Positions 1 to 11,660 are shown, counted from the stretch's first letter. The stretch: 64,000 bases of DNA from Gnetum montanum (GCA_015680685.1 MNCI01010810.1:75425-139424), one strand, 5' to 3'. Translations and numbers: made by a program. The notes: generated by a model not told the origin, from the sequence alone.

Positions 1-1215
1 TATTCATGTTGTTTTCTGGCAGCATGGTATTCTTTTCTTAGAATGATTGTAACTATTAGGGGTGGATATGTGTGGTTATGTTGGTTTGGGTATGTTGTGT
101 TGATGACATGTGTTGGCTTAAGCTAGCTAGAATGTGTACATGTTTTTATGAAGATGCTTGTGATGGTCGTTGGTGGGTGGTGCTAGCATGAGAGTGTGGA
201 TCAGTTTGTGATGAGGCACCTTGGAGGTAGTATGGATTGACCCCCATTATGATGCATTAGTAAGGCTCCTACCTCTGGCCTGATCCTCAGACTGGGAGAG
301 AATAGGTGTATTTGTCCCTATGGCTAGTAGGTGGCATAGGTATGTTCACCCCTATTTCCAATCCTCCAAAAGGCTAGTGGTTGTAGGTCATATGTTGATG
401 AACCCTAGCACCATTTGGATAAATAAAAGACTAATAAAAGACTTGTAGGTAATGGTTGTTATGAGTACTTGTGGCAATGTTTCACATGCTACACTGAGCA
501 CGGTATATGCTAGCAACCACATGGGCTATGTATATGATAGTATTGGTTTGTGAGTCATTTCATTGAGAATGTGTATTTTGATTGGATAATGATTGTGTGG
601 ATCATGGGTATGATGATATGGTCATGATAGATGGTTTTGGACCATGGTTTTATCTATGATTGTATGATAGTATATTAGCATTATGGGTGCTATGGTGTGT
701 GTTGTCTTGAGCATGCGTAAGACTAACAGTTGTTGCAGGTTGCGTTGTACCCCACTCCTCTCCTCTAGTGTAGCACTTGTCGACCATCTAGTAGGGAAAG
801 TGTAAAGGCTTTATACTTAGTTGTGTACTAACTATATTTAATCATAGGTGAAAGGTACAGGAGCCTAGACAAGCATGAAGAGGAAGAGTGGAGAAGGGGA
901 AAATCTTCAGTGCTTGGTTAATGTATATTTTCATGTATAGTAGTGTGGACTAGATATTGTTGTATATATATGAGGATGATGTTTATGTGTTTTTGTAATT
1001 TAGTAGAGTAGTGCATAGTTTGCTTTATGTAGAGACATTCATTTTTATAAAGTGATATGTATGTTTAGTTTTTGGTATGGTCAGAAATTTCTATATAATT
1101 TGACCTTCCTTAATATCATGTATTCTACACATCATTAGTTTTAGTTATCATGCTTCCTTTCTATGGTTACTTGATCCTAGGCATCGCCCTACCCTAGCTA
1201 GGGTGGGGTGTTACA
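1..1215 (+). mobile_element. 3' part of a Tekay/Del-type Ty3 LTR
   Basis: No coding potential is visible. The stretch ends at GGGGTGTTACA (1205-1215), the usual 3' terminus of Tekay/Del chromovirus LTRs, which start TGTAACACC. A perfect 14-bp palindrome, ACCCTAGCTAGGGT, lies just inside the end (1191-1204). A TATATATATGAGG stretch near 963 could be an LTR promoter. The left end is outside the window, so LTR length, flank duplication and the attached element cannot be seen. The lineage call rests on the terminus only. Confidence 0.5.
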
Positions 1216-1820
1216 CATACAAAATATATAAATGATGAATCAATGAAGAATAAAGAAAAATTCTCTTGATTTGCCAAGAATAGATCTTTCAATGTACAGT
1301 GTTGGCCCAATTACCAAGAATTCCACTTAGTCTTATACCCTTTGCATTTTAAAAAATCCCTTGGAATGTGTGCAATGACTAGTATAGATGTCTACTTCAA
1401 GGATGAGATGTCTAATTAAAACCATCCTCAATGCAGGAGAGACCTCTACCCAAATGTGGAGTCATCTATAGTGAGATGTCTATTCTCCAAGATAGACATC
1501 TATTGTTTCTGTGAGATTTTTACTATGTTGGATCATGTTTATTTTTGAAGCATTCCTTTGTCATTTTGACATTTTGGAAATTCTTGGAACATGTTCATTT
1601 GGCTCATTGACTTTGTTTCCATCCATGCTCTCATCTTGTCCACATAGTCTTCATTTTTACATCTTAACATGGATCTCATTCTAATTTAGCTCTTGTTTTG
1701 AAGTCTTGGATCTCCATTTGAAGTCCTTAATCATTGTACTCTTTCATGGTCCTGCAAGATTATATACACATTCTACATTCTCCATTTTCTCTAAGGTTTT
1801 GACATACCAAAAGGTCAACA
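1216..1820 (-). mobile_element. Degraded copia (SIRE-family) LTR fragment
   Basis: The right end (about 1775-1820, finishing GGTCAACA) matches the right ends of both LTRs of the copia element at 44063-53685 (GGTCGATA at 48535, GATCAATA at 53685). The part at 1380-1510 has the same run of AGATGTCT/AGACATCT motifs seen at 53200-53460. Read on the minus strand, the LTR begins TGTTGACC. What follows at 1821 is a purine tract on the minus strand, so this is the 3' LTR of a minus-strand element. Its left part was lost or cut by the Tekay-type LTR ending at 1215. Confidence 0.55.
1572..1658 (+). repeat. Inverted repeat, arm 1 (87 bp)
   Basis: These 87 bases are the exact reverse complement of 2200-2286, with no mismatch that I can find. 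This arm sits naturally inside the degraded copia LTR, so it is the likely source copy. The partner arm is flanked on both sides by a single N. Confidence 0.9.
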
Positions 1821-1838
1821 ATCTCCTCCCTTTTGGTG
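1821..1838 (-). other. Polypurine tract of the left copia fragment
   Basis: On the minus strand the sequence next to the LTR reads ACCAAAAGGGAGGAGAT before TGTTGACC. It matches the tract at 48536-48552 of the intact-ended copia element. A purine run directly upstream of a 3' LTR primes plus-strand DNA synthesis in LTR retrotransposons. Confidence 0.6.
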
Positions 1839-3830
1839 ATGTCCAAAACTTAAGAAAATGGGTTAGTACATCTCAAAGAAGTATAGTTAAATGCCACAAA
1901 ATATATAGAAAGATATAATGCATAAAAAAATATATAACATATCTCCAAAGATATATCAATTTACCATGATTTGAGACCCAAACTACTAAAACTCTTCCCT
2001 TTTTTGGACAGCACCCAAAAAGGAGAGGTATGTGGAACATCCACATAAAGTTCCACCATATCTACATACCATTAGATGATATTCCTAGAGAGATACAACT
2101 ATTTAGCTAAGGGAGGAAACATGATAGATATCAGATAATGAGCACACATCCTTAGCATTTATCCCATAGTGTTGATGATGAGAAATAAAATTCCATTANA
2201 AAAATGAAGACTATGTGGACAAGATGAGAGCATGGATGGAAACAAAGTCAATGAGCCAAATGAACATGTTCCAAGAATTTCCAAAANGTAAACTCAAATG
2301 TATGAGCATTGAGAATAATATAACTTGTCTTTTGAAATAATTATCCCATGAGTGAGAAAATATATCATGATTTTATATAACTTACTTTGCTTTTTGAGTG
2401 ACTAAAAAAAAGTAATCAAAGCTGTATGACAATCCAAACTAATTAGAAGTCAAGTATATGGATAAAAAAATCAAGACACATCATACAACCTTGATTTATT
2501 ACCAATGTTGTGCAAAAGTTCATTAATCCCAACTAGACCATTTTTTAAAATCAAAAGAGGTGACAATTCTATGCCAAGAAGAGTAAATAGATCAAATCTC
2601 ATAAAAAAATGCTAAGGTGATACAATTTATTAGTGATACATATAAAAGAAATCAATCATCTATTTACAAAATTCATAAACCAATATATGATAATATATAT
2701 GTATACATATACCTCATTTCTTACCATCATGAACACATTTTCTAATTCTAATCTACCATTGAGTACTTTAGATTGCTAAGGGGAGTACTTCTCAACTCAT
2801 ATTTGGAATAAGGGCCTTAGGTAGTTAAAATGATACATTCTTAGCATGTAAGAGTTGATATAGCCAAATAATGCATTGTGAACATAGTACTCAATGAGTG
2901 AGTTCATATAGCCAAATAGATTGTAGATGCTTGCACAAATGATGATTACTTTTAGGTAAAAGATTCTTAAATATTAAATTAGAAATAATTTTACCTTCAA
3001 TACTTTTGCAGATAAGAATATTCTCTTCCTTGCTTTTTTTATGTGTTCTAGAGATTGGAAGCTTGTCACTAAGTATCATGTCTTAAAGAGAATCTCCATA
3101 GACTCCCCCTACACTAATGCTTCCCTTGCTTATATGTCCCATATTTTGAATCAACTATTGTGAAGAGTGGTAATCTTCCCTTAAGCCTTTAAGGATCTTG
3201 TTTGCAAGGAATTTCTTTTATGAGGGTCATCACAGAAAAATCACAAAAGCACCAATGCTATTCAACTCATTGTTAATGTCCATTGGATGATTTATCAATC
3301 ATGAGTTACTTCCCTTTATGGAGATAAATCTGTGGCATCTCCACTAGATGATAACAAAATATGGAGACCTTAAAGTCTCTTGTTAGTGGCATCTCCACTA
3401 AAGGATAACTATTATGAGATAAAGATGATTCCCTTTTACAATGAAAGGCTCCTTGAATATTTTTCAATTTGATCAAACAACATCACTACTTCAAATTATA
3501 ATATACTTACAACTATAATAAAAATACATACAACACAAAATCAACATATTTTATATCAATAAGTAGCATGAGCATAACATGTGCTAAAACAAGGATTTAC
3601 AAATATGTCTTAATATGAGGTATGCTTGTAAAACCTTACCTTTGAGATACTTTTAGCTTGTGCTAGCCACATGCTATCTATACCTCAACATCTTAGAAGA
3701 TGAGGTGAGTCTCTTTTATTAACCAAGAAATTTAAGGAGAGCATTCATTCAATGAATTTTTTATTTAAGGCACAATTTAATCTATATTAATTCTAGCAAG
3801 CAAAGTAATGGAGACTTACTATTACTTACC
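1839..3830 (-). mobile_element. Copia 3' noncoding remnant, then unassigned sequence
   Basis: From 1839 to about 2070 the sequence aligns by eye with 48553-48730, the noncoding region between RNase H and PPT of the copia element (shared 'gatgtccaaaacttaagaaa', then a 'cttcccctttttggacaac'-like stretch). A CTCCCCCTACAC at about 3104 suggests more copia 3' sequence. Between 2340 and 3830 I recognise no protein domain. The one short open frame (2891-3079, minus) has no motif I know and is probably chance. The suspicious 87-bp insert at 2200-2286 is listed separately. Confidence 0.4.
2199..2287 (-). repeat. N-flanked inverted copy of 1572-1658, probable assembly artefact
   Basis: Single Ns at 2199 and 2287 bracket exactly the 87 bases that are a perfect reverse complement of 1572-1658. 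Everything else in the region is heavily diverged from its relatives, so a perfect copy 540 bp away that stops exactly at ambiguous bases suggests a gap filled by the wrong sequence. A real recent foldback insertion is the alternative, but it would not explain the Ns. Confidence 0.75.
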
Positions 3831-4149
3831 TTATTTTCCCTCTAATATGAACATGACTAATGGAGTTTGAGATGAGGTCCCCCATCATAGAGTGCCTCCT
3901 TATCATGTAATCTATCTTTTCTTTTATCAGCACTTTTACACACTTTTTCTTATCCTCATAATGGCCTAAAAAGAGGTAGTAGCTGATGACAAGGAGAAAG
4001 AAAATGAACTAGCAAGCAAGCCAAATAAAAGGAAAGTTTCATTCTAAGATGCATCAAATGCAAATCCCTTACTCCTATTGTCATCTCAACTCCATTAATT
4101 ACATTTGATGTTGTTTCCCTTCCACCAACTTCCAAAAATCAAACTTCTA

Positions 4150-5045
4150 GAAATAAGGCTATGCTACAAATCGTTGTTGCCATGAAGTTAAAATGGATAA
4201 ATTGCTTCCTCTTTGACCTTATTTCCACTTCAAAGGCACATTTTTTGACATTGTAGGAACTCCTAAAGTTCATAATGATGCCTTCGAATATTTAGCCCCA
4301 TGTTTATGCAATCTCCTCAGTGCTCAATCCTCCATGTTATGAAGTTGACTATTTGATCTTTAATGAAGAGAACATAAAAATACATCCTAGAACAAGTGTC
4401 ATGTGCTAGCTTTTGATTTAAATCACCATACATATTGGAGATAATGTGTCACTACCATTGGCACATGTGGATGATGGAGCTGAAACCAATGTCATATCAT
4501 GGGTAGTCATTAAGCATCTTGCCTCAAAAAGTAGGTCATGTCCTCTAACTACATCTCTTGTTTGGCTTCATTTAGTAGTGCTAGATTTGAAATCCTAGAA
4601 AATATAAATTTCCTTTTTCTATGAGAAGTATGATGGAATTTGAGGCTATATTCACTATCATTAGAGATTCATGAAAAATTAATGTTATTCTAGAACGACG
4701 TTGGTTAGCATACCATCATGATGTTTCATCATCTTTACATCAAAAAATACACTTCCCTTATAAGGATAGAGAAATAGTCTTGCATGCTAATCTTGAAATC
4801 ATAGTTATTTTATGATTATATATATTGGAAGAGACTAGCTTAGGATCTCAATTTATTCTTGTTGGTAAAATGTCCTCAACAAAAAAGGTAACAAGTTTGA
4901 TGCAACCTTTCCTTGGTCATATAGCACCTGCAAATTTGTAGAACTAGGATTTGGTAAGTTAGACATTGTTGAATCCATCAAGAGCATAAAGGTTTTCACT
5001 AGGTTCGATGTTAGAAAATCTATAGGCATTGTAGTATTAAATATT
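4150..5045 (+). pseudogene. Tat-type gypsy gag end and protease (element G0)
   Basis: Broken reading frame with the layout of Tat-lineage gag-pro. A gag tail is readable at about 4190-4380. A protease core at about 4470-4520 reads HVDDGAETNVISWVVIKHL, matching the family pattern of an acidic-D-G active site followed by N(V)xxW and KxLGL. Its C-terminal half at about 4670-4790 includes NVILERRWL, the degenerate GRPW-like motif. The stretch ELGFGKLDI at about 4940 has a close relative on the minus strand near 39490 (NLGFGKVDI) in element H. Stops and frame changes make it non-functional. The upstream gag half and the 5' LTR are missing or buried under the copia remnant to the left. Confidence 0.65.
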
Positions 5046-6060
5046 TTTCGTTCTTTCATTGCTTGATCTTTGTTTATCTTTTATGTTTGTGTATGTTTCT
5101 TAGTACAAAATTAGTTTTAAATTTCTTACATTAGTTCAATTATTGTACCTTTTTATTTTCAATCATATTTACTTGTTTAGCAGTCTTGATTATCACCTTG
5201 CTCTAGTATGTATTCTTCTTTGTATCATGCTTTATCACATATTTCATTTAGTAGTTGCTTCTTTTTTGGCTTTAAAAAAAAATCCTCAAAGTTACAAACA
5301 TAGAAAATTAAAACAAAAATTAAAATAACTTAAAAATCCCATAAACATAGAAAACCATAAACACATAAAAATACAAAATTTGTAAATAAGAGTTTCTTTG
5401 GACTATAATTCTTAATTCCCATGAAAATATTCATGCAAGTACATTTGAATGTAGATATATCACATTTAGGAAAAACATAGAGGCTAAAGCACAACTGACA
5501 ATCCTTATATTTCTTCATCTTAATCTTACACTTCACAATTAGAAAATTTGTCGTACTCAAGTGTTAGTTTTCCATATCTTAGAAAATTTTTAGGCTTTGG
5601 TTTCGCCTTGAAAATTTAGAAAATATTTCTAACTCCACCTTGGTTCCATGTCATTGAAAATTCTCTAACTTTCCTAGCCCTTAGAAAATTTTTTCCTTAC
5701 TATTCCATAAAATTTTTCAATCTTGTTTCCTTCTCTTTAAACTTAAAATTTTTTTCCATGATCTTCCCCTTTCCTTATGCAAATTTATCATTCCTCTCTC
5801 CTATGCCTCAAGAAAATTATCTAACTCTTCTATCTTTACCAAACTTAGAAAAGTTTCTATCTTTTTCTCCATACTTAGATAAATTTGTTCATCCTTTCCC
5901 AAAACTTGAAATCTTCTTCCTATCTCTCCCTTAAAAAATTTTAAATTTTTAAAAGTCTTCTTGTTTTGTGTAAGCAAAAGTGAAATATTTTCTAACACTT
6001 TTTATCAATTTAATCCCATTTTCATGTAAATATTTCTTTCTCTCCTATGCTTTACAATCC
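5046..6060 (+). other. Noncoding spacer between protease and RT of G0
   Basis: About 1 kb between recognisable protease and RT coding shows no domain. It is T-rich, and from about 5570 to 5990 it is made of loosely repeated 'cttagaaaatttt' modules separated by pyrimidine-rich stretches. Some Tat elements of the Ogre group carry an intron at this position. That knowledge makes a decayed intron or linker plausible, but I cannot identify convincing splice sites. Confidence 0.4.
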
Positions 6061-7556
6061 ATGGAGTTCAACTTACTACATTATTTGCATGGACCACTCA
6101 TGTTGGATGAGTCCTATGGTTGAATGTCTCAGCCTCTAAATTTTTCATCCCTTGACCCCTTAGATTCTATCATCTTGATCCCCAATATCACTAAGGAAGA
6201 TTTAATCTCTTAAATTAACCTTTTCTTCTTGGATTGTGACCCCAATTTGACTAATGATTCATTACAAGAGCTTTCTATAACAAATCATGAAAATGAGGAA
6301 AAGACCATATAGCTCAAGACAAATCTACTTGATGATATTGAGAAATTCATTCTAGAAACATTTAGAAAAAAATTTATCACCTCTGCATGGGGATATGTTG
6401 ACATGCCCAGTTTGGACCCCATTCTCATCCAACATTACATCACACTTGAGGAAGGACCCAAACTTGTCAAGCAAAAAACATGAAAAATGAAGCCTAATGT
6501 GGCCTTAGCCATAAAATATGAGATCACCAAACTCTATAACATCAAATTTATAAATATTTTAGATTACTATAATTAGGTATCTAGCATGGTGGTCATTCCT
6601 AAGAAAATTAAAGCTATTACGATATGCATTAATTTTCATGACATCAAAAAAGTAACATGAAAAACGATTTCCTGCTACCCAACATCGATGAACTCATAGA
6701 CACAATGGTAGGTCATACTTTACTTACTTTCATGGATGGTTTTTCAGGATATAACCAAATTCAAATCAATTCTGAGCATTAAGACTTTAGAACTTTCATA
6801 ACTCCACGAAATATCTTTTGTTACACAAAAATGACTTTTGGGCTTAAGAATGCTAGAGTAACATATCAATGGACTATGACCTTCATCTTTAGCAACATGG
6901 TGTTTAAAACTATCAATGATTATATGGAAGATCTAATAGTCAAGTTTATCATCACAACCAACCATCACATTGACTTAGACCTAGTGTTGGCTCGTTGCAA
7001 GAAGTATAACCTATTTTTAAATCCCAAGAATTGTATTTTTGACATGGAAATAGGTAAGATGTTAGGGTTTCTAGTTTCAGCTCATGGTATAGTGACAGAT
7101 CCCAAAAAATTTAAATTAATCATGAACCTCCCACCACCTAAGTGTCTTAAGGATATGTATATTTTGCAAGGTAGAATCTAATCTATTTGTCATTTCATAT
7201 GCAATCTAACTAACCAATCTCAATTCCCTTCTCACCTACTCAAGAAATATGCAACTTTCAAATGAGACTCAAACTGTCAAAAAGCTTTCCACATAATTAA
7301 GCATGTCCATACCAACCTTCTCATCCTCCATCCTCCTCAATTTTCTCTTTCTTTCTATCTCTATCTTTCTAAGTCTAATCACTCTATTGCAACCATGCTT
7401 TGCTAACAACATGAAGATGGTAATAATCTCTTTATCTATTACATCTCTCATCCCTTCTCCAATTGCAAAATATGTTACATAGACAAGAAAAAATCTTTCT
7501 TGGAACTCATTTTTGTTGTCAAGAATTGGATACACTACCTATTGGGGACAAAGGTT
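6061..7556 (+). pseudogene. Reverse transcriptase and first half of RNase H, G0
   Basis: From about 6380 the frame reads WGYVDMPSLDP, then ITLEEGPKLVKQK and MKPNVALAIK, the conserved lead-in to Tat-type RT. The core follows: VVIPKK (about 6590), FGLKNA and TYQW (6840-6870), then DYMEDLIVK at about 6920, where the family has Y-M/V-D-D, so the first catalytic Asp is Glu. RNase H begins at about 7265 (CQKAFHIIKH, LYLS, YYIS) and runs in one frame to LLGTKV at 7556. There a 2.1-kb solo LTR interrupts it. Several in-frame stops and shifts are present. The domain resumes at 9673. Confidence 0.85.
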
Positions 7557-8204
7557 TGTAGCATCCAAAAACGTCAGTGGCTGGAATACCGAGAGGTTTT
7601 CAGGTGCACAGCCTAACCCCATGTTTGTAGGAGGGTTGTGCTGGAGGACACAGAAATAGGGCACCCTGAGTGGTCTAGTCGATCAATCAAGGACTTACAT
7701 GGTGTCAAATAACCATTTGTAGATAATGATTTTTAAGTTTCATGTACAAGAGTTCAGCATAAGTAGGTGTGCAACATGTGTAACAACGAGAGAATATGAG
7801 CATAGGTGCATATGACAATACAAAGAAATAGATATGCTAACAATTTAAAATACTATAGAAAAAGAATGAAATGAGAGTGTGAGTCAAGAAATGCATTGCC
7901 CCAAAATTGGGGGACGTGGCTTTTGGTTGAATGATGTGTACAATTGGTGTGTAGTGTAGACAGAAACAACTAGGTAGTAGGGAAATATGGTCATGCTCTC
8001 TGGAGTGCTACAAATGTGGTGTTAATGCTTGCTAGTCTGAACATTGCTATGCTATGCTTGGGCAAGCATCACGTTCAAGCGTGGGAGTGGAATAGGGATT
8101 TGGAAGACTAATGCTGAGATTTGCCGCTCATCAACCTTCTGCTCACCAATCTTCTATTGAGGCCAACTACCAAAAGCCAACCCTTAGAATGTCATTTACT
8201 AGGG

Positions 8205-8213
8205 TATTTATAG
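8205..8213 (-). promoter_or_regulatory. TATA box of the solo LTR
   Basis: CTATAAATA on the minus strand, preceded by GGCT and followed by CCCTAG. It is the best core-promoter match in the 2.1-kb LTR and sets its orientation. The U3 region, with the palindromic repeats, then lies at 8214-9667. Confidence 0.55.
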
Positions 8214-8683
8214 AGCCAGGGTTGGGGGAGGAGACATGGTTTGGATGCCACATGTCCTGGGTCCCACGTAGCATGAACGTGGATGTGCCACATTAGTGTG
8301 CTATGCTCAAAGTATGGTGCTACACTAATGCGCTACTCTGAATGGAACAAGAACAAGAACCATAAATTTGCCAAGTTGTGACCATATTGCCCATACTGCA
8401 TGTGCCAGAATCTAAAGAATTTCCCTATTTACCAAAACAATGCCTACACCAAATGCAAAGTGGAGCTTGCACTCCAGGATTACATCTTCCCTCTTTTTCC
8501 AAGTAGGGTCAAGCGTAGGGACAACTTTTTGGGGATCAACAAGGGATGTAAGAAATAAAGAAAACTGCTGATATTGGTTGTTGAGGAGATGCCAGAGTAG
8601 AAATGACCATCAAAAACAAGTTCTAAAACTTCTAGAGATGTCCTAAGGCTTCTTCTCAAGTGTTATGTTGTCTATGTTATCCA

Positions 8684-9560
8684 GTGTAGCTGAGTAGCAT
8701 AGCCACCTGCTCGCTACGTTGTGCTACGCTACATAGCGTAGCACACCTTTGCGAATAAATTTTGTTAAAAAAATGAGAGCACCACTCTAAAACCCAACAA
8801 GGCAAGCAACTTCAACAATTGGCCATCAATATTTTCATGTCAAAAGAGCCTGAGACCTCCTGGATTCATTCTTGAGACACTTTTGACCTTGATATGTCTG
8901 CTACACTGTGTAGCATAGCACAATGTATCACTTGATTTTGGAAAAATTTTAACTTAACCTACACTACTCTACCATGGGACCTTGGTCATGTTCTAAGGGC
9001 AAAGTGGGACAAGTAGCCTTGGAGGTCAAAGAATATCAATTGCATTTTTCATGTCAGAATAACTTGAAGGAAAATTTTGGTACATTGGCACCTTGCTACA
9101 TTGTGCTACGCTGTGCAGTGTAGCACAACGTAGCATCCAAACCAGGATGACTTTCGATAAAATTGCCTTATTTTTCCATGTCACGCTGATCATACTCCAA
9201 GGATGTAGTAGGATAGGCCTCCTTGGAAGCCAAAGAATTTCCAAATGCACCTTCTACGTCTGGTTCAACACCTGGGAAAATTTCAGCATCTTATGGCTTA
9301 CTACGCTATCTACGTTGTGTAGCGTAGCATAGCATAACATGTCAAAAATGGAAAATTTTCTGAACTATTTCACACATCCTAAACACTTTTGGCTACTCCT
9401 AGCCTGGCACTTGGGTGGACTGGCAACTGGAATGGCTCGAAAGATAGAAAATTTGCCGAATTGTATGGTCCATCCCCAATGCTTCGTTTGTGCAAACTGG
9501 CCTTGTAACTAGGTGCTACATTGACTATGCTGAGGAACGTAGCGGGTACACCTAGAGAAA
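8684..9560. repeat. About 205-bp diverged tandem repeats with GTAGC/GCTAC palindromes in U3
   Basis: Clusters of alternating GCTACG and CGTAGC that can fold on themselves recur near 8700, 8893, 9093, 9300 and 9512, spaced about 195-210 bp. The DNA between them also repeats: CCTTGGAGGTCAAAGAAT at 9017 pairs with CCTTGGAAGCCAAAGAAT at 9221 (offset 204). A looser cluster is at 8300. They lie upstream of the TATA box on the minus strand, where LTR enhancers sit. Confidence 0.75.
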
Positions 9561-9667
9561 AATTTGTAGGCATTTAGACTTTTGGGGTGCCACACGATCT
9601 ATGCGGCCCATCATGCTTGAGCAGATCTCATGCTGAGTCATGAGAGCCCAAAATTGATGGTGTTTCA

Positions 9668-10260
9668 ACGTTCATGTCCTTTTCCAACATAATGTTTTAC
9701 ATTTTATTGTAACCAATCCATATGATAACAACCACATGGCACAATGGACAACTTTTTAAACTAAATTTGTCTTATCATACCTTACCCAATAGTTGATTAA
9801 GGACAAGACATCGTGGATGTACTTACTTCAACCTTGCTCTTTGAACCATCCACTATAACCATTCAACCTTCCCTTGAGTAACCAAGTAAGGAATACATAA
9901 TTCCTCCTCCAAATACAACATTAAAACATGAGGACTTTAATTCACACTTATATTTTGATGGTATGAAAATAGACCAAGGTTCAATCATAGCTTGTGTTCT
10001 AAACTCCTGAGGTATGGATCTAATTTATCAAACTTATAAATTTAATCTTCCATGTACTAACATCATGGCTAAAGATGAAGGTTTCAAACAACATGTGCTT
10101 TTAGCCCTTTAACTTGGAACCAAAAGACTTTTTGTGGAAGGTGATTCCCAATTGGTCATACACCAAGTAAATAATAAATATGCTTGCAAAGCTAAACACC
10201 TTCAATCTTATTTAGACTTAGTAAAAATTTTGATTTCTTAGTTTGATGAATTCTTAAGCA
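9668..10260 (+). pseudogene. End of RNase H and second (plant/archaeal-type) RNase H, G0
   Basis: RNase H resumes after the solo LTR (HVLFQHNVLHFIVTNP). A second, different RNase H fold follows at about 9950-10210: YFDGMKIDQGS, then LPCTNIMAKDEG (family N-M-A-E-Y-E-A), then FVEGDSQLVIHQVNNKYACKA. The catalytic pattern D...E...D survives in part: the Asp of YFDG and of GDS are visible, and the Glu is displaced by AKDE. Tat-lineage elements carry this extra RNase H, here in the usual place between RNase H and integrase. Stops interrupt it. Confidence 0.8.
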
Positions 10261-10499
10261 TGCTTGCTGACACACTAGCTAGTTTTTCTATTCTTGTTGA
10301 TCCTACTTCCTCAAGGATTTTTTATGTCATTTAACATTAGTTACACCAATTACACTCATGGATACACAATGTGTTAGCTTAGTTAACTTTGAAGAAGATG
10401 AATAATATGGTAATATCATAAAATACTTGTAAACTAGAGAAACTCTTGAACATCTATATTATTCACAAACTGATGCTCTCCATAAATTTTCTAAACATT

Positions 10500-11660
10500 T
10501 TTGTATTTTTGATCTTGGTATTTTATGTCACATCTATGTTTCATACATTCTTCTACATTATTGATGTTGTGATGAAGCAAAAAATGTGTTAGAACAAGTT
10601 CATTCCAGCATATGTAGAGGTCATTTAGGCTTATGGTCTCTAATAGCTTGTATTATTTCATTAGGTTACTAGTGGTGTATGATGTCTAAGGATGCACATA
10701 CAATAGTTAATATTTGTGATATATGTCAATGTCATGCTCTGCTTATTTATGTCCCATCCTAAGAGGTTATGACCTCTAAAATCATATGGTCTTTCTAGAA
10801 ATGGGGGTTGGATCTCCTAGGTTTTATTTATCCTGTATCTCCTTTTAGTCATTATTTTATTTTAATATATATTAAATATTTTACTAATTGGGTCAAAGAT
10901 ATTCCTTTAATAACTAAAACTTCTAAGTATGTTTGTAATTTTATTTTGAATCATATAATCACTCACTTTGATATCCCTCTCGACATTATGACTGATAATG
11001 AATCTTAATTTAAGAGAAAATAACTAGAAAAATTCTATGATCAATACCAAATTACCCAATCATTCTCATCTTTGTATTACCCACAATCTAATGAGCAAGC
11101 TGAATCAACTAATAAATTCTTCAATTATTTGCTAAGAACCATGGTTGAAAAATCCCAATGTAACTGGCATACTTAGTTATCCCATGCTTTTTGACTCTAC
11201 CATACTACCTTTCAAACAACACCCAACGGAACCCCTTCCATGAATACTTATGGATCATAAGCTATGTTTTTAATGGAGATGGATGTACCTTTTCTTTGTG
11301 TAGCCCTAAACAATTGGATAATAAATAAGGAAAATGACATCATGCATTGTTTTGAGTTGGACACCATTGAGAAAAATTGCAAGCAAGTAGCAATTAATAT
11401 AAAAAATTATCAAGAATCAATGTGCCATTACCATGACAAGAATGTTAGACTTAGAGACATCAATGAAGGTGACCTTGTCCTTAGACATTTTCCTAATGCC
11501 AAGATGACTAAGTTCTCACCGAACTAGCAAGGTTCCTTTGTTGTCACCAAGAGTCTTGGCAACGAAGCATACTACTTAGTTGATTTAGATGGGAATCAAT
11601 ATCTAGTCCTAGTGAATATGACATACCTGAAACGAGACTACATTTAAGGTTTAAAACAAG
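10500..11660 (+). pseudogene. Integrase, G0
   Basis: The zinc-binding region is degraded around 10560-10740 (CDICQCHA-like). The catalytic core includes WGLDLLGFIYPVSP at about 10800, YFTNWVKDIPL (family YFTKWVEAIPL) and HFDIPLDIMTDNES (family RFGIP..I.SDNG) to about 11005, then SYYPQSNEQAESTNK with the catalytic Glu at about 11070-11115. The C-terminal part (about 11400-11640) contains RDINEGDLVL, QGSFVVTKSLGNEAYYLVD and the final LKRDY. Three acidic positions can be located but stops break the frame. It acts, when intact, in inserting element cDNA into the nuclear genome. Confidence 0.85.

Larger units (their letters stand above)
7557..9667 (-). mobile_element. Solo LTR (Tekay/Del-type), inserted in G0 RNase H
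   Basis: The 2111-bp unit starts TGTAGCATCC and ends GGTGTTTCA on the plus strand, so it has TG...CA termini with an imperfect inverted repeat. It is flanked by AGGTT (7552-7556) and ACGTT (9668-9672), a 5-bp target duplication with one difference. Deleting the unit plus one flank joins LLGTKV to HVLFQHNVL without a gap against RNase H. A TATA box lies on the minus strand, and the minus-strand end GGATGCTACA resembles Tekay LTR ends, so orientation is minus. CpG is clearly commoner than in the host element, suggesting a younger insertion. No internal domain remains, as expected of a solo LTR. Confidence 0.85.

Noticed and set aside
1706-1918. 70-residue ORF near the left copia fragment.
   Set aside because: It crosses the LTR end and the polypurine tract, so it is noncoding.
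7269-7535. 88-residue minus-strand ORF.
   Set aside because: It is the antisense of the readable RNase H frame of G0.
8684-9560. Spaced palindromic repeats as a CRISPR-like array.
   Set aside because: The spacers are themselves homologous to one another, repeats are diverged, and the context is a plant LTR.
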